This document shows, piece by piece, positions 7,282 through 15,484 of a stretch of 53,357 nucleotides of DNA (within the stretch, counting starts at the first letter, position 1; every line of letters starts with the position of its first letter). The stretch is from JAVBNH01 sp031551635. Its GTDB lineage: Bacteria > Bacillota > Clostridia > Oscillospirales > Acutalibacteraceae. The notes under the pieces were generated by a model. That model did not search any database and had not been told where the DNA came from. It worked only from the letters and a program-made list of their open reading frames with translations. Made by a program: the position numbers and the translations under genes. The DNA lies in the NCBI GenBank assembly GCA_031551635.1, contig JAVBNH010000022.1, positions 1-53,357 of the forward strand, written 5' to 3'.

Positions 7282-7866
7282 CTATATAGAATAATCAATG
7301 ACCTTTCGGCTGTCCTGAAGGTATATGAGCCCCGAAATAACCGCGACAGCCGTTGTCACCCATAGTAAAACACTCGAAATCAGAGTAAATGTGTCCCTAG
7401 TGAAGCCCTGAATCAGATTCGAATTAATCGCCTCTCCCATAAGCATTATTAGAATTATTGATGTCATCTGGGAAGCTGTTTTGATTTTACCCCAGATGCT
7501 CGCGGGAATGATAACACCCTGTGAGCTGGCGATAAGCCTGATTGCGGTCACGAGAAATTCACGGGTCAAAACAATCATAACTATCCACAAATTGCAAAAA
7601 CCGTAATGCATAAAAGCAAGATAGGCGGCAGTCGTCAGCATTTTATCCGCAACCGGGTCGGCGAGCTTGCCGAAATTTGTTATCTGATTTGTCTTTCTCG
7701 CGATTTTTCCGTCAAAAAAATCCGTTATTGCCGCGAGAGAAAATAAAGCGCAGCCGAAGAAAAAATGATGCGGCAAACTTTCAAGGGTAAAGACCAGCAG
7801 ATAAACGGGTGTCAAAATAATCCTTATCATAGTCAAAGTGTTCGGGAGATTCAAGCTCTTGTTCAT
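7282..7866 (-). CDS. pgsA: CDP-diacylglycerol-glycerol-3-phosphate 3-phosphatidyltransferase
   Basis: PgsA makes phosphatidylglycerophosphate, the first committed step to phosphatidylglycerol and cardiolipin, at the membrane. It has 194 residues, the usual size. The CDP-alcohol phosphotransferase signature is complete: DFFDGKIARKTNQITNFGKL followed by ADPVADK gives the D-x2-DG-x2-AR-x8-G-x3-D-x3-D pattern. Several hydrophobic segments surround it. It lies downstream of rimO in the same orientation with a 142-bp gap, an arrangement (recA-recX-rimO-pgsA) found in other Firmicutes. Confidence 0.95.
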   Translation of the reverse strand: MNKSLNLPNTLTMIRIILTPVYLLVFTLESLPHHFFFGCALFSLAAITDFFDGKIARKTNQITNFGKLADPVADKMLTTAAYLAFMHYGFCNLWIVMIVLTREFLVTAIRLIASSQGVIIPASIWGKIKTASQMTSIILIMLMGEAINSNLIQGFTRDTFTLISSVLLWVTTAVAVISGLIYLQDSRKVIDYSI

Positions 7867-8008
7867 AATCCTTGGTATCCATTCTCAATAAAAATTCGGA
7901 AAATCCTGTATATATATACATTTATATAATAATTCTACATCATTTAACATTAAAAGCAAGTAATATTATAAATATAAGAAATTTATTTACAATTAATTCA
8001 AACACTTA

Positions 8009-9334
8009 TTAAACTATTTCACCAAGGAAATCATATTCGGAAATATCAAAAATCTGCACTTCGACAATATCACCGTCATTCAACTCATAAGGACAGGTAA
8101 AATTAATAACTGAATCGATATCCGGCGCGTCCATCCACGTTCTGCCCTTATAACTGTCGGTAAACGAATCATAGCCCTCAACAATAACGCTGACGGTTTC
8201 GCCGATTTTTTCCTCTCTTTTTTCGGTGAAAATACGGAACTGCTCCTCCATTATAAGCTCACCGCGGCGGTTTTTTTCTTCCTCGTCAACCTGATTTTCA
8301 AATTCGGCGGCTCTTGTGCCCTCCTCTTGCGAATATGAAAAACACCCGAGGCGGTCAAAGCGCGCTTCTTTTACAAATTCACAAAGCGTCTCGAATTCCG
8401 CCTGACCCTCGCCGGGAAAACCGGTAATCAAGGTCGTCCGCAGTACCGCATCCGGAAGCTTCGCGCGGATTTTCGCGACTAAGCCCAGCAGAGTGTCCTT
8501 GTCGCCCTTCCGGTTCATCGCCCTGAGAATTCCTGCATCCGCGTGCTGAACAGGCATATCGATATAGTTTTGAATTTTTTCTTCCTGTGCAATTACATCG
8601 AGGAGCTCATCTGTTATTCTGTCAGGATAGCAATATAAAAGGCGAATCCATTCGATTCCCTCAATTTTCACAAGACCCTTCAAAAGCTCGGGGAGCTTTA
8701 ACTCACCGTATAAATCCTCACCGTAGCGGGTCGTGTCCTGAGCGACTAAAATCAGCTCTTTCACTCCGTTTTCCGCGAGCTGAGCCGCCTCATCAAGTAT
8801 ACTCTCAATTTTCCTTGAACGCATTTCGCCCCTTATTTCGGGTATGGCGCAGTAGGTGCAGTGATTGCTGCAGCCGTCGGAGATTTTCAGATAAGCCCAG
8901 TATTCAGGCGTCGTCAGCAAACGTTCACCCTCAAGAGGCATATCCTCCTTGGGCGGGAATTTATTAAAACTGTGATTCTCTGAAACTGATTTACAAATTT
9001 CGACAATGTCGCCGTTTGCGCCGATACCTGCGATGACGTCTACCTCGGGCAGCTCACTGGCGATTTCATCCTTGTAACGCTCGCTCAGACAGCCCATCAC
9101 AATAATTTTTTTGATACTGCCTTCTTTTTTCAGCTCCGCCATCTCGAGAATATTCTCGATTGCCTCTTTTTTCGCGTCCTCAATAAAGGCGCAGGTGTTT
9201 ATTATCACTATATCGCAGTCATAAACATCGTCAGCAATTTCAAATCCGGCATTTTGCAGCTTTGCAAGCATCATTTCACTGTCAACCTGATTTTTCGGGC
9301 AGCCCAGGGAAATAAATCCAATTCTATTCATCAT
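8009..9334 (-). CDS. rimO: Ribosomal protein S12 methylthiotransferase RimO
   Basis: RimO is a radical-SAM enzyme that adds a methylthio group to Asp88 of ribosomal protein S12. It has 441 residues. The N-terminal UPF0004 domain carries the auxiliary cluster cysteines (SLGCPKNQ, INTCAF, MGCLSE). The radical-SAM cluster is DGCSNHCTYCAIP, and the C-terminal TRAM domain spans about the last 65 residues. The frame starts with two adjacent Met codons (9334, 9331). It overlaps the 3' end of recX by 11 bp, so the two are translationally coupled. Confidence 0.95.
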   Translation of the reverse strand: MMNRIGFISLGCPKNQVDSEMMLAKLQNAGFEIADDVYDCDIVIINTCAFIEDAKKEAIENILEMAELKKEGSIKKIIVMGCLSERYKDEIASELPEVDVIAGIGANGDIVEICKSVSENHSFNKFPPKEDMPLEGERLLTTPEYWAYLKISDGCSNHCTYCAIPEIRGEMRSRKIESILDEAAQLAENGVKELILVAQDTTRYGEDLYGELKLPELLKGLVKIEGIEWIRLLYCYPDRITDELLDVIAQEEKIQNYIDMPVQHADAGILRAMNRKGDKDTLLGLVAKIRAKLPDAVLRTTLITGFPGEGQAEFETLCEFVKEARFDRLGCFSYSQEEGTRAAEFENQVDEEEKNRRGELIMEEQFRIFTEKREEKIGETVSVIVEGYDSFTDSYKGRTWMDAPDIDSVINFTCPYELNDGDIVEVQIFDISEYDFLGEIV

Positions 9335-9953
9335 AAAAATCGTTCAACCTCCAGTCGTCAGCTCTTCGAAACGCGCTTTTTATATCTTCAGACTTATACC
9401 CCAAACGCATGAGGCTTTGGAAAACGCGTCTTTTTTCCTTTTCGGACTTTTCGCAGCGGGAGTATTTTGTTTCCAGTAAATTAATAATACACTCTATAGG
9501 GTCATTGTCAAGACTTTCGACAGTATTTTCTATAATATCCCTGTCAATTCCCCTCAGCCGTAGCTCATATTTGATTTTTTCGGCGGAATAACCCTTCTGA
9601 GCGGCAAGCGATTCCGCCAACCGCGCGGCGTAGTCCTCATCATCGAGCAGCTTCATTTCGGCGCAGCGTTCTGCTGCGTATTCACGGCTTTCCTCGTCAA
9701 AATCCTTCTGCCTCAGCTTTTGTTTAAGCTCATAAAGCGAATAAGAACGCCGTGAAAGAAGCGACATTGCCGCCTGAAGCGCCCTTCGTCCTTTTTCCTC
9801 ATTAATAAGCTCCTGCAGGCGTTCCTCATCTATCTCATCGCCGTCAAAAAAGGAAAAAGAGTACCAAAATGAGCTGTCAAATGACGCGCGGTATTCGCCG
9901 TCGCAGTACAGTTTAATTTTTCCGCCCTTTGCCTGTTCGGTTTTGATTATCAT
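9324..9953 (-). CDS. recX: Regulatory protein RecX
   Basis: RecX modulates RecA by binding its filaments. The 209-residue protein has the three-helix repeats of the family (ALQAAMSLLSRRSYSLYELK, YSAEKIKYELRLRGIDRDI, RVFQSLMRLGYKSEDIKSAF). Its ATG overlaps the recA stop (ATGA) and its 3' end overlaps rimO, giving a tight recA-recX-rimO operon. Identity rests on context plus these repeats. Confidence 0.92.
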   Translation of the reverse strand: MIIKTEQAKGGKIKLYCDGEYRASFDSSFWYSFSFFDGDEIDEERLQELINEEKGRRALQAAMSLLSRRSYSLYELKQKLRQKDFDEESREYAAERCAEMKLLDDEDYAARLAESLAAQKGYSAEKIKYELRLRGIDRDIIENTVESLDNDPIECIINLLETKYSRCEKSEKEKRRVFQSLMRLGYKSEDIKSAFRRADDWRLNDFYDE

Positions 9954-11119
9954 TCATCATCAACAACTATATCAATGGAAATTTTCGCGTCATCCTTGTC
10001 AACCTGCTTTTCGGCATCGGTCTTATCGGTCTTTTTCGCCTTGGCGTTTGCCGCGTTGTTGGCGGCTATTCTGTCGGCGTTTTCCCTGATTTTTTTCTCG
10101 ATTTCGGCGGTCAGCTCGGTTCTTTCACTCAGCAGCTGCTTAACATTATCCCTGCCCTGTCCAAGCCTTTCCTCACCGTAGGAGAACCACGCGCCGCTCT
10201 TATGTATAATGTCGAGGTCGCAGGCAATGTCAAGAACCTCGCCCTCTTTTGAAATACCCTTGCCGTACATAATGTCAAATTCGCATTCCTTAAACGGCGG
10301 CGCAACCTTGTTTTTCACGATTTTACACTTTGTGCGTGAGCCGACAAATTCTGTCGAGCCTGAGCCCTTGAGTGACTCGATTTTACGCACATCGATTCGC
10401 ACCGAAGCATAGAACTTCAGCGCGCGCCCGCCTGTTGTGGTCTCGGAAGAGCCGTAGGTGACACCGATTTTATCTCTGAGCTGGTTTATAAAAATAATTA
10501 CGGTATTCGTACGTGCGACATAACCCGCGAGCTTGCGAAGAGCCTGAGACATAAGCCTTGCGTGCAGACCGACGTGATTCGAGCCCATATCCCCCTCAAT
10601 CTCCGCACGCGGAACCAAAGCCGCGACAGAGTCAACAACGATAACGTCAATCGCTCCTGAATTGGTCAGCGCCTCGGCGATTTCAAGCGCCTGCTCGCCG
10701 TTGTCGGGCTGTGAAACAAGCAGGGCGTCAACATCAACGCCTAGATTCCCGGCATAAACAGGGTCAAGAGCATGCTCAGCGTCAATAAACGCCGCCTCGC
10801 CGCCGGCTTTCTGCGCCTCAGCGACAACATGCAGGGCTAGGGTTGTTTTGCCTGAGGATTCAGGCCCGTAAATCTCGATGATTCTACCTCGCGGCATGCC
10901 GCCAATGCCCGTCGCGACATCGAGCGCTATGGAGCCGGTCGGAATAGCCTCGACTTTAAGCGCGGAATTTTGCCCGAGACGCATTATCGCGCCCTTGCCG
11001 TATTTTTTTTCAATGTTCCCAAGAGCCGTATTAAGAGCCTTTTCTTTATCCGAAGCGCTGCCGGTAGCCTTGTCAAACGAAGGCTTAACCGTTGCTTTTG
11101 CAGGTGTTTTATCTGCCAT
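9950..11119 (-). CDS. recA: Recombinase RecA
   Basis: RecA forms ATP-dependent filaments on single-stranded DNA for homologous recombination and triggers LexA self-cleavage. It has 389 residues, slightly long because of an N-terminal lead (residues 1-25, Lys/Ala-rich) and a charged C-terminal tail rich in Asp/Lys. Walker A GPESSGKTTLALH, Walker B VIVVDSVAAL, the L2-loop region IGVTYGSSETTTGGRALKFY and NQLRDKIG are all present. GGAGAG precedes the ATG. First gene of the recA-recX-rimO run. Confidence 0.98.
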   Translation of the reverse strand: MADKTPAKATVKPSFDKATGSASDKEKALNTALGNIEKKYGKGAIMRLGQNSALKVEAIPTGSIALDVATGIGGMPRGRIIEIYGPESSGKTTLALHVVAEAQKAGGEAAFIDAEHALDPVYAGNLGVDVDALLVSQPDNGEQALEIAEALTNSGAIDVIVVDSVAALVPRAEIEGDMGSNHVGLHARLMSQALRKLAGYVARTNTVIIFINQLRDKIGVTYGSSETTTGGRALKFYASVRIDVRKIESLKGSGSTEFVGSRTKCKIVKNKVAPPFKECEFDIMYGKGISKEGEVLDIACDLDIIHKSGAWFSYGEERLGQGRDNVKQLLSERTELTAEIEKKIRENADRIAANNAANAKAKKTDKTDAEKQVDKDDAKISIDIVVDDE

Positions 11120-11151
11120 TATATAATTTCTCTCCTATACAATTAATATTA

Positions 11152-11199
11152 ACACAAATGTTCACTGCCTATTATAATAGATAAGATAAAAGAATTCAA
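11152..11199 (-). promoter_or_regulatory. recA promoter with possible LexA box
   Basis: On the minus strand, TTGAAT (11194-11199) and TATAAT (11171-11176) have a 17-bp spacer. Near the expected start, GAACATTTGTGT (11152-11163) resembles a Gram-positive LexA box (GAAC-N4-GTTC) with an imperfect right half, placed where repression would be expected. The promoter is solid; the operator is tentative. Confidence 0.65.
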
Positions 11200-11271
11200 G
11201 CTTATTTTTAAAAAAAATTGGAATATATTTATGGAATCCTCGATTATTTGAAAATTTTTATCAAAAAACAC

Positions 11272-11300
11272 TTGCAATTTATCGCTGTATCTGCTAGAAT
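11272..11300 (+). promoter_or_regulatory. rpmB promoter
   Basis: TTGCAA (11272-11277) and TAGAAT (11295-11300) with a 17-bp spacer lie 38 bp upstream of rpmB. It is divergent from the recA promoter. Confidence 0.7.
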
Positions 11301-11338
11301 ACTTTTTGCTGTAAAAATCATGAAAGGAATGGTCGTAT

Positions 11339-11527
11339 ATGGCAAAATGTGATTATTGCGGTAAGGGAGTTACTTTCGGCATTCAGGTATCGCACTCACA
11401 CAGACGCTCAAACAGAACATGGAAGCCTAACGTTCAAAGGGTTAAGGCTGTTGTTAACGGCTCTCCCAAGAGGGTTTACGCCTGCACGCGCTGCCTGCGT
11501 TCGGGTAAAGTCACCCGTTCGGTTTAA
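11339..11527 (+). CDS. rpmB: 50S ribosomal protein L28
   Basis: L28 is a structural protein of the large ribosomal subunit. It has 62 residues. Two CxxC pairs (CDYCGKG and CTRCLRSG) mark the zinc-binding form. The family core VSHSHRRSNRTWKPNVQRVK is unmistakable. It is monocistronic with its own promoter; a weak inverted repeat AGCGAG/CTCGCT at ~11552-11576 may end the transcript. Confidence 0.98.
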   Translation: MAKCDYCGKGVTFGIQVSHSHRRSNRTWKPNVQRVKAVVNGSPKRVYACTRCLRSGKVTRSV

Positions 11528-11616
11528 TCAGGATAAAGGTTTCGTTTATTAGCGAGGGTAGTAATGCTCTCGCTTAATTTGCATACATAGCTTATTAATA
11601 TAAGGAGTTGACTTTT

Positions 11617-13335
11617 ATGGCATGGTTTTTCCGCGAGATACTGACTTTTCTTCTTCCCTGCTTGATTGCACTCGGGATTTTGTCCCCTGCGACACTGCCT
11701 ACAGTTACCCCTACCCCGATGGAAAACAGGCTTTATACCGACGGCGAGATGAGTGTCACGCCGGACACCTCGAAATTCATTGATGTTAAGGTTCTCGATG
11801 AGGGCAAGGATATCTATTCGCCTTTTATCGACGCGGATTTTGGCTACCGTTACGGTCCAAGCATGCTTGTCAACGCTGACGGAAGCATTGACGCGTGGTT
11901 TGCCGCTCCAGGACGCGAGGATGAATGGGACTGGATACTTTATCAGCATTCACCTGACGGCGGTAAAACATGGACTGACGAGAAAAAAGTCCTCTGCCCT
12001 ACACCGGATTCGATTGACTACTACTCGGTCTGCGACCCCGGTGCCGTTAAATTCGGCGGTTATTACTACCTCGGTTACACCTCAACTATTTATAAGGACG
12101 GCATTTGCAACAATGTTTTTGTCGCCCGAAGCGTCAATCCGGACGGACCCTTTGAAAAATGGAACGGCAGCGGCTGGGGCGGAGAGCCTGAGCCTATCGT
12201 GTATTACGACGAAAACTGGGAAGCGTGGGGAGCTGGAGAGCCAAGCTTTGTTGTGATGGACGATGAGCTTTTTATCTATTATACATGGGCAGGACTGGAC
12301 GAAACAGGCGCAAGCAATCATTCAGTCTATGTCTCTAAAGCTGACGCGACGGACGAAAACTGGCCTGCGACAATGACCGCCGGCAAGCCCGCTATCAGAC
12401 ATGCTTACCCCGGCAGCGATTCTGCGGATGTCAAATTTATAGACGACTACGGCAGGTTTATCGCCGTCACGACTTCGCAGAGAATGGGCACGGACAGCTT
12501 CATTTCCGTATATGAATCATTTGACGGTCTGACCTTCACGCTTTGCGACAAGCTTATCAAAAATATCGGCTGGTACTGCCACAACTGCGGTATTTCAGCG
12601 CGCCCGAACGGTCATATACGCCTGAGCGACAAGCAGTATATAGGCTATGCCTACGGTCCGGAATGGGGCTTTTGGGGTACAAGACTCAATGAAATTGAGA
12701 TAGAGCTTACCGACAGCTCTGAATATGCCCCGGACAGCGGCGAAAACATGAAAATTGAGGTCGAACCTCGAAATTACGGCAAGATAAACAAGTATATGGG
12801 TATTACGACAAAGCCGCATCACCTCGAGATGAATATCGGCGGCAAAGCTCAGACGATTGAAGTTTTCAAGGTCGATTACGAGCCGCATAAAATCTTCAGC
12901 GGCGTCAAATACAGCGGCTACGACACGAATATTATCAGCATTTCAAGCAATAAAGTCAAACCCCTGAAGGTCGGCGAAACCTATGTTACCGCCGAATATC
13001 AGGGCATGAGCGTGGTTTTTAAGGTCAGTGTCAGGGACAAGGGTGTTCCGATTAATCTTGAAAACCCGAAAATCAAATCGATTTCGCTCATTCAGGACGA
13101 GTATGTCATACCCGAGGGCGGGCAGAAGCAAATCAGGCTTAACGCTCTTTACGAGGATAACAGCTTTTTTGAGCTTTACGCCAAGGACGGCATGACCTTC
13201 AGCGGCTATGACGCGGGACTGATAAATATTGATGAAAAAGGAATAATCACCGCGCCGACAGCCGCCACAGGCGCAACAACCGTGACTGTCAACATTAACG
13301 GTGAGATATTCGACATAAAGGTTATCGTAATCTAG
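11617..13335 (+). CDS. Secreted beta-propeller protein (GH43-like) with Ig-like domains
   Basis: Start ATG 11617 is chosen because AAGGAG sits 9 bp upstream; the frame also has a TTG at 11608. The N-terminal hydrophobic segment (ILTFLLPCLIALGILS) is a probable signal peptide or anchor. Residues ~45-380 show blades rich in Trp/Tyr with sialidase/GH43-type turns (YQHSPDGGKTWTDE, GYRYGPSMLVNADG, FVARSVNPDGPFEKW). The last ~190 residues form two Ig-like (BIG_2 type) modules. By resemblance it could bind or hydrolyse extracellular polysaccharide, but no confident catalytic triad was identified. The stop TAG is the first three bases of a heptamer array. Not linked to other glycan genes. Confidence 0.65.
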   Translation: MAWFFREILTFLLPCLIALGILSPATLPTVTPTPMENRLYTDGEMSVTPDTSKFIDVKVLDEGKDIYSPFIDADFGYRYGPSMLVNADGSIDAWFAAPGREDEWDWILYQHSPDGGKTWTDEKKVLCPTPDSIDYYSVCDPGAVKFGGYYYLGYTSTIYKDGICNNVFVARSVNPDGPFEKWNGSGWGGEPEPIVYYDENWEAWGAGEPSFVVMDDELFIYYTWAGLDETGASNHSVYVSKADATDENWPATMTAGKPAIRHAYPGSDSADVKFIDDYGRFIAVTTSQRMGTDSFISVYESFDGLTFTLCDKLIKNIGWYCHNCGISARPNGHIRLSDKQYIGYAYGPEWGFWGTRLNEIEIELTDSSEYAPDSGENMKIEVEPRNYGKINKYMGITTKPHHLEMNIGGKAQTIEVFKVDYEPHKIFSGVKYSGYDTNIISISSNKVKPLKVGETYVTAEYQGMSVVFKVSVRDKGVPINLENPKIKSISLIQDEYVIPEGGQKQIRLNALYEDNSFFELYAKDGMTFSGYDAGLINIDEKGIITAPTAATGATTVTVNINGEIFDIKVIVI

Positions 13336-13388
13336 ATGCTAGATGCTAGAATCCAGTATCCAGTATCCAGTATCCAGTATCCAGTATG
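13333..13388. repeat. Heptamer tandem array, 8 units, drifting unit
   Basis: Eight consecutive 7-bp units start exactly at the stop codon of the upstream gene: TAGATGC twice, TAGAATC once, CAGTATC four times, CAGTATG once. The unit changes stepwise along the array. It is followed by a terminator hairpin and a second array. Confidence 0.95.
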
Positions 13389-13390
13389 CA

Positions 13391-13418
13391 AAAAAGCAGC
13401 ATTTTCATGCTGCTTTTT
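13391..13418. terminator. Bidirectional terminator between the propeller gene and parB
   Basis: The stem AAGCAGCAT / ATGCTGCTT with a TTTC loop is flanked by A5 on the left and T5 on the right, so it can serve the convergent genes on both strands. Confidence 0.85.
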
Positions 13419-13441
13419 CGCTGTGGATGGGATATGGGAGA

Positions 13442-13512
13442 TTAGATGGTGGACACTAGACACTAGAGTCTAGACTCTAGATGCTAGAGTCTGGTGTCCG
13501 TCATCTAGTCTA
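13442..13512. repeat. Heptamer tandem array, about 10 units
   Basis: Ten 7-bp units in register (for example TTAGATG, CTAGACA, CTAGAGT, CTAGACT, CTAGATG, CTGGTGT, CTAGTCT) run from 13442 into the parB stop codon (TAG on the minus strand at 13510-13512). Most units keep CTAG followed by three variable bases. Confidence 0.9.
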
Positions 13513-14361
13513 GTTTACATCAGCACGGCTGATAAAATTGCTGCTTTTTGTGCGAGGGATGCGTATATAATACTCAATGAAGTCGTTGGTTTCGGTTTTT
13601 TTTGAGACAGTATTGATACCTGAGTTTGTCATGGTGTCAATAGCGTTGTCAATGGAATTTATAAAAATAATCTCATTTGTAAAAAGCGTTTTCTGAACCT
13701 TTTTAACAAGTCTGGGCGCGTCATTTTGGGTGGGAGCCAGGGAGCTTTCTATGTACTGCTTCGCCTGCGCGATGTTTAAATCCTTATCGATTATCTCCCT
13801 GAGCGTGCTCTCGCGGCTCGAATGATCTCGCAGCTTTGAGAGCTCGTAGACTATCTCCTCGCTTAAGTTCACCCCAAGAATAATTTCTTGCAAATCCTCG
13901 GCAATTTTCAAAAGATTCAGTTTTTTCTGAATATCCCACACGCTCAGTGCAAGCTTCGACGCGATTACATTTATCGGCATATTATATTTTGTCATCAGAA
14001 GGTCATAAGCGCGTGCCTCATCAAAAAAGTTTATGCTCTTATGCTGCAGATTTTCGAGCAGGGAATAAATAAGCGGCATTTCCTCCTCGGCGCGGATAAT
14101 AATGCAGGGTATTACGCAAAGTCCGGCGATTTTTGCGGCGCGAAAGCGTCTCTCTCCGGTCACAACCTGATAAATGCTGCTGATTTGCCTGACGGTTATA
14201 GGCTGGAGCAGCCCGTTTTCACGAATCGACTGCGCGAGCCGCTCTAGCTCGTTTATATCATTGCTTTTTCGTGTGTTAGTGGAGCTCAGGCGGATAACGT
14301 TATGCGGTATGAGAACAATTTGTCCTCCTGCTTCGAAATATTCTTCATTCATATTTTTCAC
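13510..14361 (-). CDS. ParB/Noc-family chromosome segregation or nucleoid occlusion protein
   Basis: A 283-residue CTP-dependent DNA-sliding clamp. The N-terminal ParB/Sulfiredoxin domain has ENGLLQPITVR and the CTP-binding GERRFRA motif (69-75). The helix-turn-helix that reads parS is at ~130-155 (MPINVIASKLALSVWDIQKK). A C-terminal dimer domain follows. It lies directly downstream of rsmG, the usual site of noc; no parA/soj is adjacent. The presence of a parS-type site in nearby mnmG fits either ParB or a Noc that has kept parS specificity. Its stop lies in a heptamer array. Confidence 0.9.
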   Translation of the reverse strand: MKNMNEEYFEAGGQIVLIPHNVIRLSSTNTRKSNDINELERLAQSIRENGLLQPITVRQISSIYQVVTGERRFRAAKIAGLCVIPCIIIRAEEEMPLIYSLLENLQHKSINFFDEARAYDLLMTKYNMPINVIASKLALSVWDIQKKLNLLKIAEDLQEIILGVNLSEEIVYELSKLRDHSSRESTLREIIDKDLNIAQAKQYIESSLAPTQNDAPRLVKKVQKTLFTNEIIFINSIDNAIDTMTNSGINTVSKKTETNDFIEYYIRIPRTKSSNFISRADVN

Positions 14362-14480
14362 ATTCCCACATTTATTATTCCGCTCAACCTTTCTACAATT
14401 CTTACTTTAACACACTTGTCCAAAAAATGGAAGAAAAATCGTTCGACTAAACTCGAAAAAAAACTGCAAAACACAAGGTT

Positions 14481-15194
14481 TTACAGCGGATTTTTTAATA
14501 TTTGTGAGTATGAACGCGGGTATTTTGGCGAAGTTTGCGATATTTTTATGGCATAAACTATCGAGCGTCTGTCATTATTGGGTAAATCGTATTCATGGAG
14601 CCTTTCTAATTTCCCTGAAAGCAGTTTAATTGCTTTCTCTCCCGCTTCCGATTCCTCCCTTGACATACAGCCCTTCATTGGTGCAAAAACACCCCCCGGC
14701 TTGACGAGCGGCAGGCAGATTTCGCTTAAAATCCGCAAATCCGCGACTGCTCTAGCGGTGACAAGGTCAAATTTTTCGCGGTATTGTGAGCTATGTGCTG
14801 CGTCCTCAGCGCGGAAAACAGCGGTTTTGCCGCACAGCTTCAGCTCTTTCAAAATAATATCAATAAAGCCCAGTTTTTTTGCGTTTGAATCCATCAGCGT
14901 GACTTTTAAATCAGGACGCGCTATAAGCAGCGCCAGCCCCGGAAAGCCCGCGCCGGTACCCACATCGGCAAGCTCGATGTCGTTCTGACAATCAACAAAA
15001 TTCAAAAACAGCAGAGAGTCAACAAAATGCTTCAGTACAATCTCATCGCTCGCGGTTATCGCGGTGAGGTTGTATTTTTTATTTTCCGCCGCAAGAGTTT
15101 GAGCAAAAAAATCGAACATCAGCAGCTGTTCCTCACTGAGATCTATAGAATAAGGCTTCAAATACCCCCTCATCAGATCGAAGGATATAAACAT
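14481..15194 (-). CDS. rsmG: 16S rRNA (guanine527-N7)-methyltransferase RsmG
   Basis: RsmG (GidB) methylates G527 of 16S rRNA using SAM. The start is moved to ATG 15194 (MFISFDLMRGYL) because a strong AGGAGGG lies just upstream; the longer frame to 15275 has no such site. The product is 237 residues. The SAM-binding motif is IELADVGTGAGFPGLALLIA, with the family features KYNLTAI, HFVDSL and TARAVADL, and the C-terminal SPKYPR. It sits between mnmG and parB/noc, the conserved order near Firmicutes replication origins. Confidence 0.95.
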   Translation of the reverse strand: MFISFDLMRGYLKPYSIDLSEEQLLMFDFFAQTLAAENKKYNLTAITASDEIVLKHFVDSLLFLNFVDCQNDIELADVGTGAGFPGLALLIARPDLKVTLMDSNAKKLGFIDIILKELKLCGKTAVFRAEDAAHSSQYREKFDLVTARAVADLRILSEICLPLVKPGGVFAPMKGCMSREESEAGEKAIKLLSGKLERLHEYDLPNNDRRSIVYAIKISQTSPKYPRSYSQILKNPL

Positions 15195-15263
15195 TTTACC
15201 GCCCTCCTTTTTATTTATTGACAGTAGATGCTGGGTAAGCGCTGATATTTCGGTATACATTAT

Positions 15264-15484
15264 ACAAATTGACAATTGACAATTGACAATTAAAGGTCGT
15301 GTAAATAGAATTGTTAAGGCTTTTATCTTTTCACCCGACTTTATTTAAGCAAATGTAAAATTTATTTGTTTAAGTCAGTTCAATGATGATTTTTAGAATC
15401 ATCCTCAAGCAGATTGTTGAAAACTACTGCATTTTTTCTGGCGACATTATCTATTACTTATTACTTATTACTTATTACTTATTG
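15264..15484. repeat. Array-bounded intergenic element 1
   Basis: It begins with four 7-bp units (ACAAATT then GACAATT three times, 15264-15291), has a ~159-bp body, and ends with four ATTAC-type units (CTATTAC then TTATTAC three times, 15451-15478) running into the mnmG stop. The body has two boxes: one ending CACCCGACTT and one with GATGATTTTTAGAATCATC and CAGATTGTTGAAAACTACTG. Both boxes recur at 17399-17735. Confidence 0.85.

Noticed and set aside
13333..13512. CRISPR array
   Set aside because: The repeats are 7 bp with no spacers, and no cas genes are present.
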